Positions 16,208 to 24,456 of a stretch of DNA of 44,534 nt are shown here, piece after piece. The translations under genes and the position numbers were made by a program. Origin of the DNA: CAZEFK01 sp964511405 (lineage in GTDB: Bacteria; Pseudomonadota; Alphaproteobacteria; Elsterales; Elsteraceae); assembly GCA_964511405.1 (NCBI GenBank), contig CAZEFK010000028.1, positions 1-44,534 of the forward strand, read 5' to 3'. A model generated the notes under the pieces. That model did no database searches, was not told the DNA's origin, and saw nothing but the letters and a program-made list of their open reading frames with translations. Position 1 is the stretch's first letter. Each line of letters begins with the position of its first letter.

Positions 16208-17233
16208 TTAGTGCGCGATTCCGAAGCGGCGGTCGGCCTCTTCGGCGAAGCGATTGGTGTAGGTCTTCGCGATGTCGACCTTGGCCGCCGCGATGGCGGG
16301 ATCCAGGCTCATGACCTCCAGCACCGCATCGGCGCCCTTGGGGTCCATCAGGCCGGTGCGCGAGAACATGGGCAGGCCGTTGACCAGGGCGGCGCGGTAC
16401 TGGGCCGGATCGGGGCCGACATAGGTCGGTCCGACCGCCTTCATGATGGCGTCGGGGTCGTGGCCCTGCATCCACTGCAGCGTGTGGACGATCGCATCGG
16501 CCAGCGCCTGGCTTTCGGTCGGGTGGGCCGCGATCCAGTCGGCATTGGCATAGATCGAGCCGCCGGGGTAGTCCGAGCCGAAGACCTTGCGCGTGTCGGC
16601 CTCGCTGCGGGTGTCGACCAGCACCCGTAGGTCGGCGTATTTGCCCTGCAGCAGCGTGATCGCGGGGTCGAGCATGACCGCGCCCCAGATCTGGCCCTGT
16701 TCCATGGCGGCGACGGCGCTGCCGCCCAGCCCGACGCTGACCACCGGCACGGCCTGCGGATCCTGCCCGTCCTTGCGCAGCGCGAACTTCAGGAAGAAGT
16801 CGGTCGACGACCCGGAGGCGCTGACCCCGACCGGATGGCCGACCAGGTCCTTGAGCGTCTTCACCTCGGCGGTGTGCTTGGGCGAGACCACCAGCGCCAG
16901 GCCGGGATAGCGGTCATAGACCACGATCGCGGTCATGGTCTTGCCCTTGGCCGCCAGCTCGGGCGTGTGGTCGTAATAGCCCGAGACCACGTCGGCGCTG
17001 CCGCCGACCACGGCGGTCAGGGCCTGGGAGCCGCCCTTGAAGTCGATCAGCTCGGCGTCGATGCCGGCTTCCTTGTAGAAGCCCAGCTGGCCGGCCAGCA
17101 CCGTCGGCATGTAGCACAGGCAGGTGGCGCCGCCGATCGCGATCTTGACATGCGGCGCCGCGGCGGCTGCCGGCGTGGCCAGGCCGGCCAGCGCGGCCGC
17201 CGTGATCAGGGCTTTGGACCAGAACGCTCGCAT
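16208..17233 (-). CDS. ABC transporter substrate-binding protein (SsuA/NrtA/ThiY-like)
   Basis: A 341-residue periplasmic protein with a clear signal peptide (LITAAALAGLATPAAAAA, probable cleavage near residue 25). The mature N-terminus has the NMT1/SsuA pattern: VKIAIGGATCLCYMPTVLAGQLGFYKEAGID, a GGSQALTAVVGGSADV loop, and the phosphate/anion-type loop GVSASGSSTDFFL. A CLC pair near the ligand cleft entrance is unusual in SsuA but could simply mark this subfamily. The GGGGGAGG ribosome site just upstream of ATG 17233 supports the start. It leads the importer operon. The ligand could be a sulfonate, a pyrimidine precursor or an aromatic acid; undetermined. Confidence 0.9.
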   Translation of the reverse strand: MRAFWSKALITAAALAGLATPAAAAAPHVKIAIGGATCLCYMPTVLAGQLGFYKEAGIDAELIDFKGGSQALTAVVGGSADVVSGYYDHTPELAAKGKTMTAIVVYDRYPGLALVVSPKHTAEVKTLKDLVGHPVGVSASGSSTDFFLKFALRKDGQDPQAVPVVSVGLGGSAVAAMEQGQIWGAVMLDPAITLLQGKYADLRVLVDTRSEADTRKVFGSDYPGGSIYANADWIAAHPTESQALADAIVHTLQWMQGHDPDAIMKAVGPTYVGPDPAQYRAALVNGLPMFSRTGLMDPKGADAVLEVMSLDPAIAAAKVDIAKTYTNRFAEEADRRFGIAH

Positions 17234-17309
17234 CGGCACCTCCCCCGCTTGGCACCATGTCCCCGGCGCCGGAGCGGGATCTTTGCCGACCGGCGCGCCG
17301 GCTGCAAGG

Positions 17310-17948
17310 CTAGGCGTCGACCATTTCTGCCGTCTGGCCGACATAGGCCAGCAGCGGTTGCCATTCGGCCAGCAGCGGGGCGGTGCGGGCGCTCGGCCGG
17401 TCGAACAGGCCGAGGCCCGCTGCGGCAAGGTCGGCATAGGCGGCGCTGTCGCGCAGCTCGGCGACCAGCGGATGGTCGAACTGCCGGAGGAACCGCTCCA
17501 GGCTGGCGCCAGCGCGGCTGCGCGGGCGGAGGCGGTTGGCAACCAGCGCCACCGGCTTGCGATTCTTGCGGATCGGCTTCAGGTCGTCGAGCTTGGCCAG
17601 GAAGCGCCGGGTCGCCATCTCGTCGAAGGCCGACGGCAGCACCGGCAGCACGATCGCGTCGGCCTGGCGCAGCAGCGCCTCGATCTGCTTCATCTTCATG
17701 GCCGCCGGGGCGTCGATGACCAGGCGCTCGGTGCCCGGCGGCACGTCGGTGACGTCCTTGACCCAATCCAGCGCCGCGATCGGCGCGACGGTCGCGGGGC
17801 GGCGGCGCAGCCAGCCCAGGCTCGATCGCTGCGGGTCGGCGTCGGCCAGGATGGTCTGGTGGCCGGCCGCGAAGGCGCCCGCAAGGTTGGTCGCGATCGT
17901 GGTCTTGCCGCAGCCGCCCTTGGTGTTCACCACCAGCACCGAGATCAT
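17310..17948 (-). CDS. Orphan ParA/Soj-family ATPase
   Basis: A 212-residue deviant Walker ATPase. The P-loop NTKGGCGKTTIATNLA (about residues 8-23) contains the signature lysine, Walker A' is ILADADPQRSS, and the switch region is LVIDAPAAM. The C-terminal half (VANRLRPRSRAG onward) fits small ParA/MinD-like proteins that position plasmids, chemoreceptors or other cargos. There is no ParB gene or parS-like site nearby, so it is an orphan whose cargo is unknown. The ATG at 17948 has AAGGGG upstream. It is divergent from the methyltransferase at 18060 across 111 bases. Confidence 0.9.
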   Translation of the reverse strand: MISVLVVNTKGGCGKTTIATNLAGAFAAGHQTILADADPQRSSLGWLRRRPATVAPIAALDWVKDVTDVPPGTERLVIDAPAAMKMKQIEALLRQADAIVLPVLPSAFDEMATRRFLAKLDDLKPIRKNRKPVALVANRLRPRSRAGASLERFLRQFDHPLVAELRDSAAYADLAAAGLGLFDRPSARTAPLLAEWQPLLAYVGQTAEMVDA

Positions 17949-18059
17949 GCGCGTCACCCCTTGACCGTGCCCCATGGAACGGCCGAATGCGGTGGCATGC
18001 AAGGCCTTGACCGGCCGGCTTCAGCCCGGCTGAGTGGCCCGCCACCGCAGGAGGGCGAC

Positions 18060-18620
18060 ATGGGCACGCAGGTTGAGGACTGGGACCAGAGCTACCGGGA
18101 CGGCCGCTGGGCGTTTCTGGCCGGGCTGCCGGAGGCGGCCCGGTACGGCATCGTCGCCGCCTATCTGGAGCATGCGATGGGCGGCGGCAGCCTGCTGGAC
18201 CTCGGCTGCGGCGAGGCGATCCTGTGCCGACATCTGCGGCGCGAGCGCATCACCCGCTATGTCGGGGTCGATATCGCGGCCTCGGCGCTGGCCGGCGCGC
18301 AGCCGGGGATCGCCGACAGCCGGCTGGTGTGCGCCGACATCGCCGCCTATGAGCCCGACGGCCGCTTCGATGCCGTGGTGTTCAACGAAGTGCTGTTCTT
18401 CGTGCCTGACCCGATCGCACTGCTGCGGCGCGCCCGCGGCTGGATGACCGAGCGCGGCGTGATCGTACTCTCGCTCTATCGCAAGGAGACCGGCGGCGCC
18501 CGCACGCTGATCGCGGACATCGAAGCCGAGTTCGCGCACGCGCCGTGGCAGGTGCTGGACGCGACGCGCTTGACCAATCTCGGCAAAGGCGTCACCTGGC
18601 AGCTTTGGCTGCTCAAATAA
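18060..18620 (+). CDS. Class I SAM-dependent methyltransferase
   Basis: A 186-residue Rossmann methyltransferase. Motif I is LLDLGCGEAILC (about residues 46-57), the acidic end of strand 2 is in YVGVDIAASAL, motif II is FDAVVFNEVLFF, and motif III lies around ERGVIVLSLYR. AGGAGG lies 7 bases before ATG 18060. The substrate is not evident; the small size and lack of a recognition domain suggest a small-molecule or lipid acceptor. A LivK-type binding protein follows 17 bases later, possibly on the same transcript. Confidence 0.88.
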   Translation: MGTQVEDWDQSYRDGRWAFLAGLPEAARYGIVAAYLEHAMGGGSLLDLGCGEAILCRHLRRERITRYVGVDIAASALAGAQPGIADSRLVCADIAAYEPDGRFDAVVFNEVLFFVPDPIALLRRARGWMTERGVIVLSLYRKETGGARTLIADIEAEFAHAPWQVLDATRLTNLGKGVTWQLWLLK

Positions 18621-18637
18621 TCCGGGAGGGACCTCAC

Positions 18638-19849
18638 ATGGGCGGACACGGGACCGGCTGGCGCGCGGCGCTGGCCGCGGCGGCGCTGGCGCTGAGCGCG
18701 ACGGCGGCGTCGGCGCAAGCGCCGGTGCGCATCGGCGTGCTGACCGACATGAGCAGCCTGTATTCGGACTCCGGCGGCAAGGGCTCGGTCCAGGCGGCCC
18801 GGCTGGCGGTCCAGGATTTCGGCGGGTCGGTGCTGGGCCGGCCGATCGAGGTGCTGTTCGCCGACCACCAGAACAAGGCCGATATCGGCGCCAACATCGC
18901 CCGCGGCTGGTACGACACCGACGGCGTCTCGGCCGTCGTCGACGTGCCCAACTCGTCGGTGGCCCTGGCGATCCAGCAGCTCACCCGCGACAAGGACAAG
19001 GTGTTCCTGATCTCGGCCGGCGGCAGCTCGGACCTGACCGGGCCGGCCTGCTCGCCCAATGGCATCCACTGGACCTACGACACCTACGCCATGGCCCACG
19101 GCACGGCGCGGGGCCTGGTCGCCCAGGGCTACAAGACCTGGTTCTTCATCACCGCCGACTATGCCTTCGGCCAGGCGCTGGAGCGCGATGCCACCGCCGA
19201 GGTCCTGCGCGACGGCGGCAAGGTCGTGGGCGGCGTGCGGGCGCCGCTCAACACCCCCGACTTCTCGTCATACCTGCTGCAGGCGCAGGCCTCGGGGGCG
19301 CAGGTGGTGGCGCTGGCCAATGCCGGCGGCGACACCGTGACGGCGATCAAGCAGGCCGCGGAGTTCGGCCTGACCAAGGGCGGCAGCCAGGTGCTGGCCG
19401 GCCTCCTGGTCAATGTCGACGACGTGCACAGCCTGGGCCTGCCGATCGCCCAGGGCCTGCTGCTGACCAACGCCTTCTACTGGGACGACAACGACGCCAC
19501 CCGCGCCTTCGCCAAGCGCTTCTTCCAGACCGAACAGCGCATGCCGTCGATGTACCAGGCCGGCGTCTATTCTGCCGTGCTGCATTACTTGAAGGCCATG
19601 AAGGCGGCCGGCACCGACCAGTCCAAGGCGGTCATCGCCAAGATGAAGGAGATGCCGGTCGACGACTTCTTCGCGCCGGGCGGCCGCATTCGCGCCGACG
19701 GCCGCGTGGTCCATCCCATGTATGTGCGCCAGGTCAAGACGCCGGCCGAGTCCAAGGGCGAATGGGACGTCTACAAGCTGGTGCAGACGCTTCCGGCCGA
19801 CGAGGCCTTCCGCCCGCTGGGCGAGGGCGGCTGCCCGCTGGTCAAGTAG
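18638..19849 (+). CDS. Periplasmic substrate-binding protein, branched-chain amino acid (LivK) family
   Basis: A 403-residue type I periplasmic binding protein with a signal peptide (AALAAAALALSATAASAQA). The mature protein begins PVRIGVLTDMSSLYSDSGGKG, the usual ligand-loop start, and contains WFFITADYAFGQALERD and a C-terminal FFAPGGRIRADGRVVHPMYV. GGGAGGG precedes ATG 18638. No LivH, LivM, LivG or LivF gene is nearby, so it is an orphan receptor that must use a transporter encoded elsewhere or act in signalling. Ligands of the family range from amino acids to amides and aromatic acids. Confidence 0.92.
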   Translation: MGGHGTGWRAALAAAALALSATAASAQAPVRIGVLTDMSSLYSDSGGKGSVQAARLAVQDFGGSVLGRPIEVLFADHQNKADIGANIARGWYDTDGVSAVVDVPNSSVALAIQQLTRDKDKVFLISAGGSSDLTGPACSPNGIHWTYDTYAMAHGTARGLVAQGYKTWFFITADYAFGQALERDATAEVLRDGGKVVGGVRAPLNTPDFSSYLLQAQASGAQVVALANAGGDTVTAIKQAAEFGLTKGGSQVLAGLLVNVDDVHSLGLPIAQGLLLTNAFYWDDNDATRAFAKRFFQTEQRMPSMYQAGVYSAVLHYLKAMKAAGTDQSKAVIAKMKEMPVDDFFAPGGRIRADGRVVHPMYVRQVKTPAESKGEWDVYKLVQTLPADEAFRPLGEGGCPLVK

Positions 19850-19853
19850 CCCG

Positions 19854-21050
19854 GTGGATCTGCACGCCCTGACGGCGCTGGTCGCCGCGGCGCGCGACGG
19901 CGGCGATGCCGCCGCCGCGGTCGCGGCCTGCCGCCGCGCCGAGGCCGCCCATCCCGGGGATGCCCGGATCAAGCGCCTCCTGTTCGTGGCGCTGCTGGCG
20001 GCCGCCGGGCGGCGCGACGACGGGCCGCTCGACCAGTCCGGGCTCGACGCCGCCGAGGATGTCGGCATCGCCGAGGCCGAACTGCTGCATGGCCGCTTCG
20101 CCGACGGGTGGCGTCGGTATGAGCGGCGGCTCGACGATCCGAGCTACGCCCGGATGCGCGTGGCCGCCGACCTGCGGCAGGTCGAGGCCGATGGCGTGCT
20201 CCGCTGGCGGGGCGAGCCGCTACCGGCCGGTAGCACGATCCTGTGCATCGCCGAACAGGGGCTGGGCGACATCTTCCAGTTCCTGCGCCATGTGCCGCTG
20301 CTGGCCGCGCGCTGCCCCGGCACGACGCTGATGGTGCCGCCGAACCTGGTGGCGTTCGTCCGCGCCCAGCCGAGTCTGGCCGGGATCCCGGTGGTCGCGC
20401 CGGGGCAGCCCATGGCCAAGCCCGACCGCTTCGTGATGCTGATGAGCCTGCCCCATCTGCTGGGACGGCCGGAGCCCTGGGTCCCCGACGAGCCCTATCT
20501 CATCGCCGGACAGTTCCCGGCGCCGCGGCTGGCCGGCTGGCGGCCGGGCGGGATCGGCATCGCCTGGCGCGGCAGCGGCGCGCTGTCGGGCCGCGACCTG
20601 CCCCTGGAGCCGCTGGCGGCGGTGCTGGCCGGGCGGCGCGTGGTCTCGCTGCAGATGGGCGTGCGCGCCGACGAGGCAGCGCTGCTGGACCGGGCCGGCA
20701 TCGCCCGCATCCACGGACTGGACGACAACGGCCCCCACGCCTTCCTCGACACCGCGCCGCTGCTGGCGCGCCTCGGCCTGGTGATCGCCTGCGACACCGG
20801 CGTCGCCCATCTGGCGGCCGCCATGGGCCGCCCGACCTGGCTGCTGCTGCCGTGGAACGGCGACTGGCGCTGGATGGTCGGGCGCACCGACTCGCCCTGG
20901 TATCCGAGCGTCCGGCTGTTCCGCCAACCGCGCATGGGCGACTGGGACCCGGTGTTCGCCGCCGTCGCGGCGGCCCTCGTCGATCAGGCCGGCGCGCTGT
21001 CGACGATCCAGATCGCTGCCGGCAGCCGGACCGAAGCGCCCGAGGCATAG
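19854..21050 (+). CDS. TPR protein with GT9/GT41-like glycosyltransferase domain
   Basis: A 398-residue protein. The first 90 residues are helical TPR-like repeats (AVAACRRAEAAHPGDARIKRLL). The rest resembles the ADP-heptose/O-GlcNAc transferase-like domain common in TPR glycosyltransferases: ILCIAEQGLGDIFQFLRHVPLL, GIGIAWRGSG, a VIACDTGVAHLAAAMGRPTWLLLPW donor-site motif and a WMVGRTDSPWYPSVRLFRQ tail. The GTG at 19854 comes 4 bases after the previous stop and gives the natural TPR start. The acceptor is unknown; a surface polysaccharide or protein role is inference. Its last 67 bases overlap the convergent methyltransferase gene. Confidence 0.85.
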   Translation: MDLHALTALVAAARDGGDAAAAVAACRRAEAAHPGDARIKRLLFVALLAAAGRRDDGPLDQSGLDAAEDVGIAEAELLHGRFADGWRRYERRLDDPSYARMRVAADLRQVEADGVLRWRGEPLPAGSTILCIAEQGLGDIFQFLRHVPLLAARCPGTTLMVPPNLVAFVRAQPSLAGIPVVAPGQPMAKPDRFVMLMSLPHLLGRPEPWVPDEPYLIAGQFPAPRLAGWRPGGIGIAWRGSGALSGRDLPLEPLAAVLAGRRVVSLQMGVRADEAALLDRAGIARIHGLDDNGPHAFLDTAPLLARLGLVIACDTGVAHLAAAMGRPTWLLLPWNGDWRWMVGRTDSPWYPSVRLFRQPRMGDWDPVFAAVAAALVDQAGALSTIQIAAGSRTEAPEA

Positions 21051-21838
21051 GGCGCCAGCGCCGCGCGGATCTCGGCGAACGCCGCCTCCCGAACGTCCGC
21101 CGGCTGTTCGGCCAGCGCGCGGCTGGCTGCACCGATCTGCGCCACTTGCGCCATGGCACCGTCGAGCCCGTCGCCGTTGGCGAGATCGAGGGCCAGGTCG
21201 ACCGGCGTCAGGGCCGGCGCGCGGAAGCCGGCCGCGGCCAGGATTCGGCGCACCCGCTCCGGGTCCGCGAACGAGAACGGCCCCGGATCCTCGGGGCCCG
21301 GCCGCGGCAGGGGCGGGACGTGGGCGTAGGCGGCCTTGAGCGGCACCTTCATCCACGGGTTCTCGTCCAGGCTGCGCCAGCACGCGAAGACCAGTCGGCC
21401 GTCGGGCTTGAGCGCTTGAAGCAGATTGGCGAAGGCGGCGACCGGGTCGCCGAAGAACATGACGCCGAAACGCGAGACCAGCCGGTCCATGGACGCCGGT
21501 TCGAAGCGATGGGCGGCGGCATCGGCGGCACGCAGCTCGACCTGGTCGAGCCCGGCCGCGCGCTCCCGGGCGCGCGCCAGCATCGGCGCCGAAACGTCGA
21601 TGCCCAGCACCCGGCCGACGGGCCCGACCCGCGTCGCCAGCGCCAGGACGGTGGCGCCGCAGCCGCAGCCGATGTCCAGGACACGGGCGCCGGGCCGGAT
21701 GTCGGCGGCGGCCAAAAGGGCGTCCGCGACCGGTGCGAGCATGGCGTCGGTGCGGGTCTGCTGGTCGAGCCACTTGGCGCCGCCGGCGCCGTTCCAGAAC
21801 TCGACCTGGGCCTGGTGTCTGTCGGTGCTGTCGGTCAC
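20984..21838 (-). CDS. Class I SAM-dependent methyltransferase
   Basis: A 284-residue methyltransferase of the Methyltransf_11/25 type. An N-terminal FWNGAGGAKWLDQQ cap precedes motif I VLDIGCGCGATVLALA (near residues 53-68), followed by GIDVSAPMLARAR, the ADAAAHRF loop and RLVSRFGVMFFGDP. The C-terminal helical region closes the active site. This pattern is common in UbiE/phosphatidylethanolamine-type methyltransferases, but the substrate is unproven. The start is the GTG at 21838, with GAGGA upstream. It lies just downstream of the threonate dehydrogenase-like gene on the same strand (15 bases), so the two are probably co-transcribed. Confidence 0.9.
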   Translation of the reverse strand: MTDSTDRHQAQVEFWNGAGGAKWLDQQTRTDAMLAPVADALLAAADIRPGARVLDIGCGCGATVLALATRVGPVGRVLGIDVSAPMLARARERAAGLDQVELRAADAAAHRFEPASMDRLVSRFGVMFFGDPVAAFANLLQALKPDGRLVFACWRSLDENPWMKVPLKAAYAHVPPLPRPGPEDPGPFSFADPERVRRILAAAGFRAPALTPVDLALDLANGDGLDGAMAQVAQIGAASRALAEQPADVREAAFAEIRAALAPYASGASVRLPAAIWIVDSAPA

Positions 21839-21853
21839 GGGGACTGTCCTCGG

Positions 21854-22768
21854 TCAGGCTTTGGGCGCGGCCACCGACACGCCGGCCAGCTGCTCGAACA
21901 CCTTGACTACCGCGGCATCGTCCTCGGTGCCGTGGCCGGCGGCGGCCGCTGCCAGGAACAGCTGGTGGGCGGCAGCGGCAAGCGGCAGCGGGAAGCGCAG
22001 CGTTCGGCCGGTGTCCAGCACCACCCCCAGGTCCTTGACGAAGATGTTGACCGCGCTGAGCGGCCGGTAGTCGTCGTCCAGCATGTGCGGCACGCGATTG
22101 CTGAACATCCAGGAATTGCCCGCGCTGTTGGAGATGACGTCGAACAGCGCGCGTGGGTCGGCGCCGGCGCGCACGCCGAAGGCCATGGCCTCGGCTGCGG
22201 CCGCGATGTGGACGCCGGCCAGCAGCTGGTTGACGGTCTTGACCGTGGACCCGACGCCGGGGCGGTCGCCCAGCCGATAGACCTTGGCGGCCACGGCGTC
22301 GAGCACCGCCTGGGCGCGCTCGAACGCGGCCGGAGCGCCCGAGGCCATGATCGTGAGGGTGCCGTCGGCCGCGCGCGCCGCGCCGCCGCTGACCGGCGCG
22401 TCCAGCAGCAGGTGGCCAGCCGCGGCCAGGCGCTCGGCCAACGCCGCCACATAGCCCGCCGGCACGGTGCTGCTGAGCATGACCACGGCGCCTGGGGGCA
22501 GGGCCGGCACGGCGCCGTCGGGTCCGAACAGCACCTGCTCGACCTGGGCGGCATCGACCACCATGACCAGCAGCAGGCCGGCACCCGCCGCCGCTGCCGC
22601 GGGGGTCGGTGCCGCGCCGCCGCCGTCGGCGACCAGGGGGCCGGCTGCATCGGGGCGGATGTCATAGCCACGGATCGGCAGTCCCGCCGCCGCGATCCGC
22701 CGCGCCATGCCCAGCCCCATGGAGCCGAGTCCGATGACGCCGACCCGGACCCGAGTGTCTTCGGCCAT
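21854..22768 (-). CDS. ltnD: NAD-binding beta-hydroxyacid dehydrogenase, L-threonate dehydrogenase-like
   Basis: A 304-residue enzyme of the 3-hydroxyisobutyrate dehydrogenase family. It has the Rossmann motif GVIGLGSMGLGMA, the substrate loop DAPVSGGAARAADG, and the catalytic-lysine region VGSTVKTVNQLLAGVHIAAAAEAM. The VNQLLAGVHIAAAAEAM and SAGNSWMFSNRVPHML stretches are those I associate with LtnD (L-threonate 2-dehydrogenase). The usual partners LtnK (kinase), LtnI and the aldolase are absent here, so a related hydroxyacid is possible. The ATG at 22768 is chosen for its AGGAGG ribosome site; the frame extends 18 codons further without support. It is divergent from a MaoC-like gene. Confidence 0.85.
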   Translation of the reverse strand: MAEDTRVRVGVIGLGSMGLGMARRIAAAGLPIRGYDIRPDAAGPLVADGGGAAPTPAAAAAGAGLLLVMVVDAAQVEQVLFGPDGAVPALPPGAVVMLSSTVPAGYVAALAERLAAAGHLLLDAPVSGGAARAADGTLTIMASGAPAAFERAQAVLDAVAAKVYRLGDRPGVGSTVKTVNQLLAGVHIAAAAEAMAFGVRAGADPRALFDVISNSAGNSWMFSNRVPHMLDDDYRPLSAVNIFVKDLGVVLDTGRTLRFPLPLAAAAHQLFLAAAAAGHGTEDDAAVVKVFEQLAGVSVAAPKA

Positions 22769-22907
22769 GCTGGTCCTCCTGTCGTTGGCGCCGACTGTCG
22801 CCTGCGCCGGGCCGAAATGCAAAGCCCGCCGCCGCGGTCCGCGTATATGCCCCTACCTGCCGGCCGCCACCACCCCTATGGTTGGCTGCCCCTGTCCGGA
22901 GGATCCC

Positions 22908-23369
22908 GTGGCCGACGCGCTGTATCTGGAAGACCTGGCCGTCGGCCGGCGGTTCGAAACCGCGGCCCGCACGGTCACCGCGGACGAGATCGTGGCGTTC
23001 GCGCGCGCCTACGACCCGCAGCCGTTCCATGTCGATCCCGAGGCGGCCAGGGCCTCGGTGTTCCAGGGGCTCGCGGCCAGCGGCTGGCATACCGCAGCCC
23101 TGGTCATGCGCCTGCTGGTCGACAGCCCCTTCAAGCCGGCCGGCGGCATCGTGGGCATCGGCGTCGACGAGCTGCGCTGGCCGCGGCCGCTGCGCCCGGG
23201 CGACAGCCTGCGCGTCGTCGCCGAAGTGGTGGAGAACCGGCGATCGCGCTCGAAGCCCGAACAGGGCGTGGTGCGCGTGCGGAACACGGCGCTCGACCAA
23301 TCCGGCGAGCCGGTCATGAGCTTCGTGGCGATGCTGGTGGTGCCGGCGCGGAGCGCCGGCGAGCCATAG
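22908..23369 (+). CDS. MaoC-like (R)-hydratase domain protein
   Basis: A 153-residue hot-dog-fold protein. The hydratase-2 motif reads FARAYDPQPFHVDPEAA: the Asp and His catalytic pair is present, with the usual DP(Q)xFH spacing. VFQGLAASGWHTAALVMRLL follows, as in MaoC-like enoyl-CoA hydratases. The GTG at 22908 is supported by GGAGGA at 22898-22903; an alternative ATG at 22878 would add ten residues without a ribosome site. It probably hydrates an enoyl-CoA in a fatty or branched-chain acid route. The divergent dehydrogenase might act in the same route (inference). The 140 bases between them hold both promoters, which I cannot place. Confidence 0.9.
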   Translation: MADALYLEDLAVGRRFETAARTVTADEIVAFARAYDPQPFHVDPEAARASVFQGLAASGWHTAALVMRLLVDSPFKPAGGIVGIGVDELRWPRPLRPGDSLRVVAEVVENRRSRSKPEQGVVRVRNTALDQSGEPVMSFVAMLVVPARSAGEP

Positions 23370-23612
23370 TCCGCGGCAACCCGGCCACCATTGCCCGCCG
23401 GTCTGCTGCTGCTAGCTGTGGTGAGCTGCCATGATGCCGCGATCGGGGCCGTGTATGCGAACCAGCTGTCTGCAACCAGATCTATCCAGGACTATTTGAC
23501 AATCGGCGACTCAATCGCCACCTTTCGATTGCCAAGCCGCCCCCGATCGCCGAACTGTCGCCGTATGGTGTGCGTGCCCGGTCCCGCCGGGATTAGGCAT
23601 CGGGGGCGCACC

Positions 23613-24224
23613 CTACCTGAAATCCCAGACGTCCTTGATCCGTGGCGCCAGCATGGATCGCCAACGGTCCGGGTGTGTCCTGTCTGTGCGAAACGAGCGA
23701 GATATCGCACCCGCGCACATGTCGGCCAGCTGGACCAGAACATCTCCGCGGGAGTCTTTGAAGCGGACATCGCGGATGACGCCAGAGCCAAGTCGGCGAC
23801 GCAGAGCGACGTTCAGATTCTGACGGAACTCTCGATCGCCCGAACCATCGATGACCACGCGCGCGTCAGATAGCACACCATCGTCCCATTTCATCATTTG
23901 CTTTACAAAATATTCGTAGAAAGTATCTTTATCAGCCAGTAGGCGAGGCGAGTGTATTTGTTTCTTCTGCACGACAATGGCTCGAACGATAAATGGACTA
24001 CCCCGGACCGCGCTAAAGAACGCATCACGTACATCGTCACTACATTTCGAGAATTTGAACTCCGGCTTATGCATGCGGCGCGCTTCAGAGCTGTCAATGC
24101 ACTTAGCCGTCGCCTGCGCATCGTCGCCGGACTGAAATATGACCATTGCAGCAACGAACACCGCAGTGGCACCGGCGCTTACGCGGAAACCCGGGTCGCC
24201 GCTTTCATCAATGAACACCAGCAC
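23613..24224 (-). CDS. DUF3800 protein (predicted RNase H-fold nuclease)
   Basis: A 203-residue member of the DUF3800 family. The N-terminal VFIDESGDPGF (Asp6, Glu7, Asp10), the central VVIDGSGDREF and the late VQLADMCAGAIS carry the conserved acidic residues of that family, which is predicted to have an RNase H-like fold and is often found near mobile or defence genes. Its biological role is unknown. The GTG at 24224 has GAGG 8 bases upstream. The coding sequence is AT-richer than its neighbours (runs such as TTTACAAAATATTCGT near 23903) and uses AT-ending codons, suggesting transfer. No integrase, repeat or partner gene is visible. Upstream (24225-24456) and downstream (23370-23612) stretches contain no supported gene. 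Confidence 0.85.
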   Translation of the reverse strand: MLVFIDESGDPGFRVSAGATAVFVAAMVIFQSGDDAQATAKCIDSSEARRMHKPEFKFSKCSDDVRDAFFSAVRGSPFIVRAIVVQKKQIHSPRLLADKDTFYEYFVKQMMKWDDGVLSDARVVIDGSGDREFRQNLNVALRRRLGSGVIRDVRFKDSRGDVLVQLADMCAGAISRSFRTDRTHPDRWRSMLAPRIKDVWDFR

Positions 24225-24456
24225 GTAGCGACCTCTATAGCCCGTTGCGCCCGAGCCCCCACAGGCTTTCCACCACGAAGCCAGACGAATACAGCGCGCT
24301 GCGGGAGTCCGCACAATGGCCGACCCATACGTCAGCCGGTCGATGATCGGCGTCAACCCGGCCGTGCGCAGCCGGCCAAATCGGCCAGCGTCGCACCGCC
24401 CTCGCCATCGCCGAGACACGCTCCTAGAGTGCGCCAGCCCCCTCAGGAGCCGCCCC

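Noticed and set aside
20243..23434. A 1063-codon open frame on the plus strand
   Set aside because: It runs antisense or out of frame across four well-supported genes and has low-complexity Arg/Gly/Pro composition, as expected of shadow frames in GC-rich DNA.
23505..23519. GGCGA-CTCAA-TCGCC hairpin downstream of the DUF3800 gene
   Set aside because: Five base pairs with no T-run and about 95 bases away from the stop; not convincing as a terminator.
23370..24456. Integrase, attachment repeats or an insertion sequence around the DUF3800 gene
   Set aside because: No transposase or integrase frame and no matching direct repeats were found on either side.
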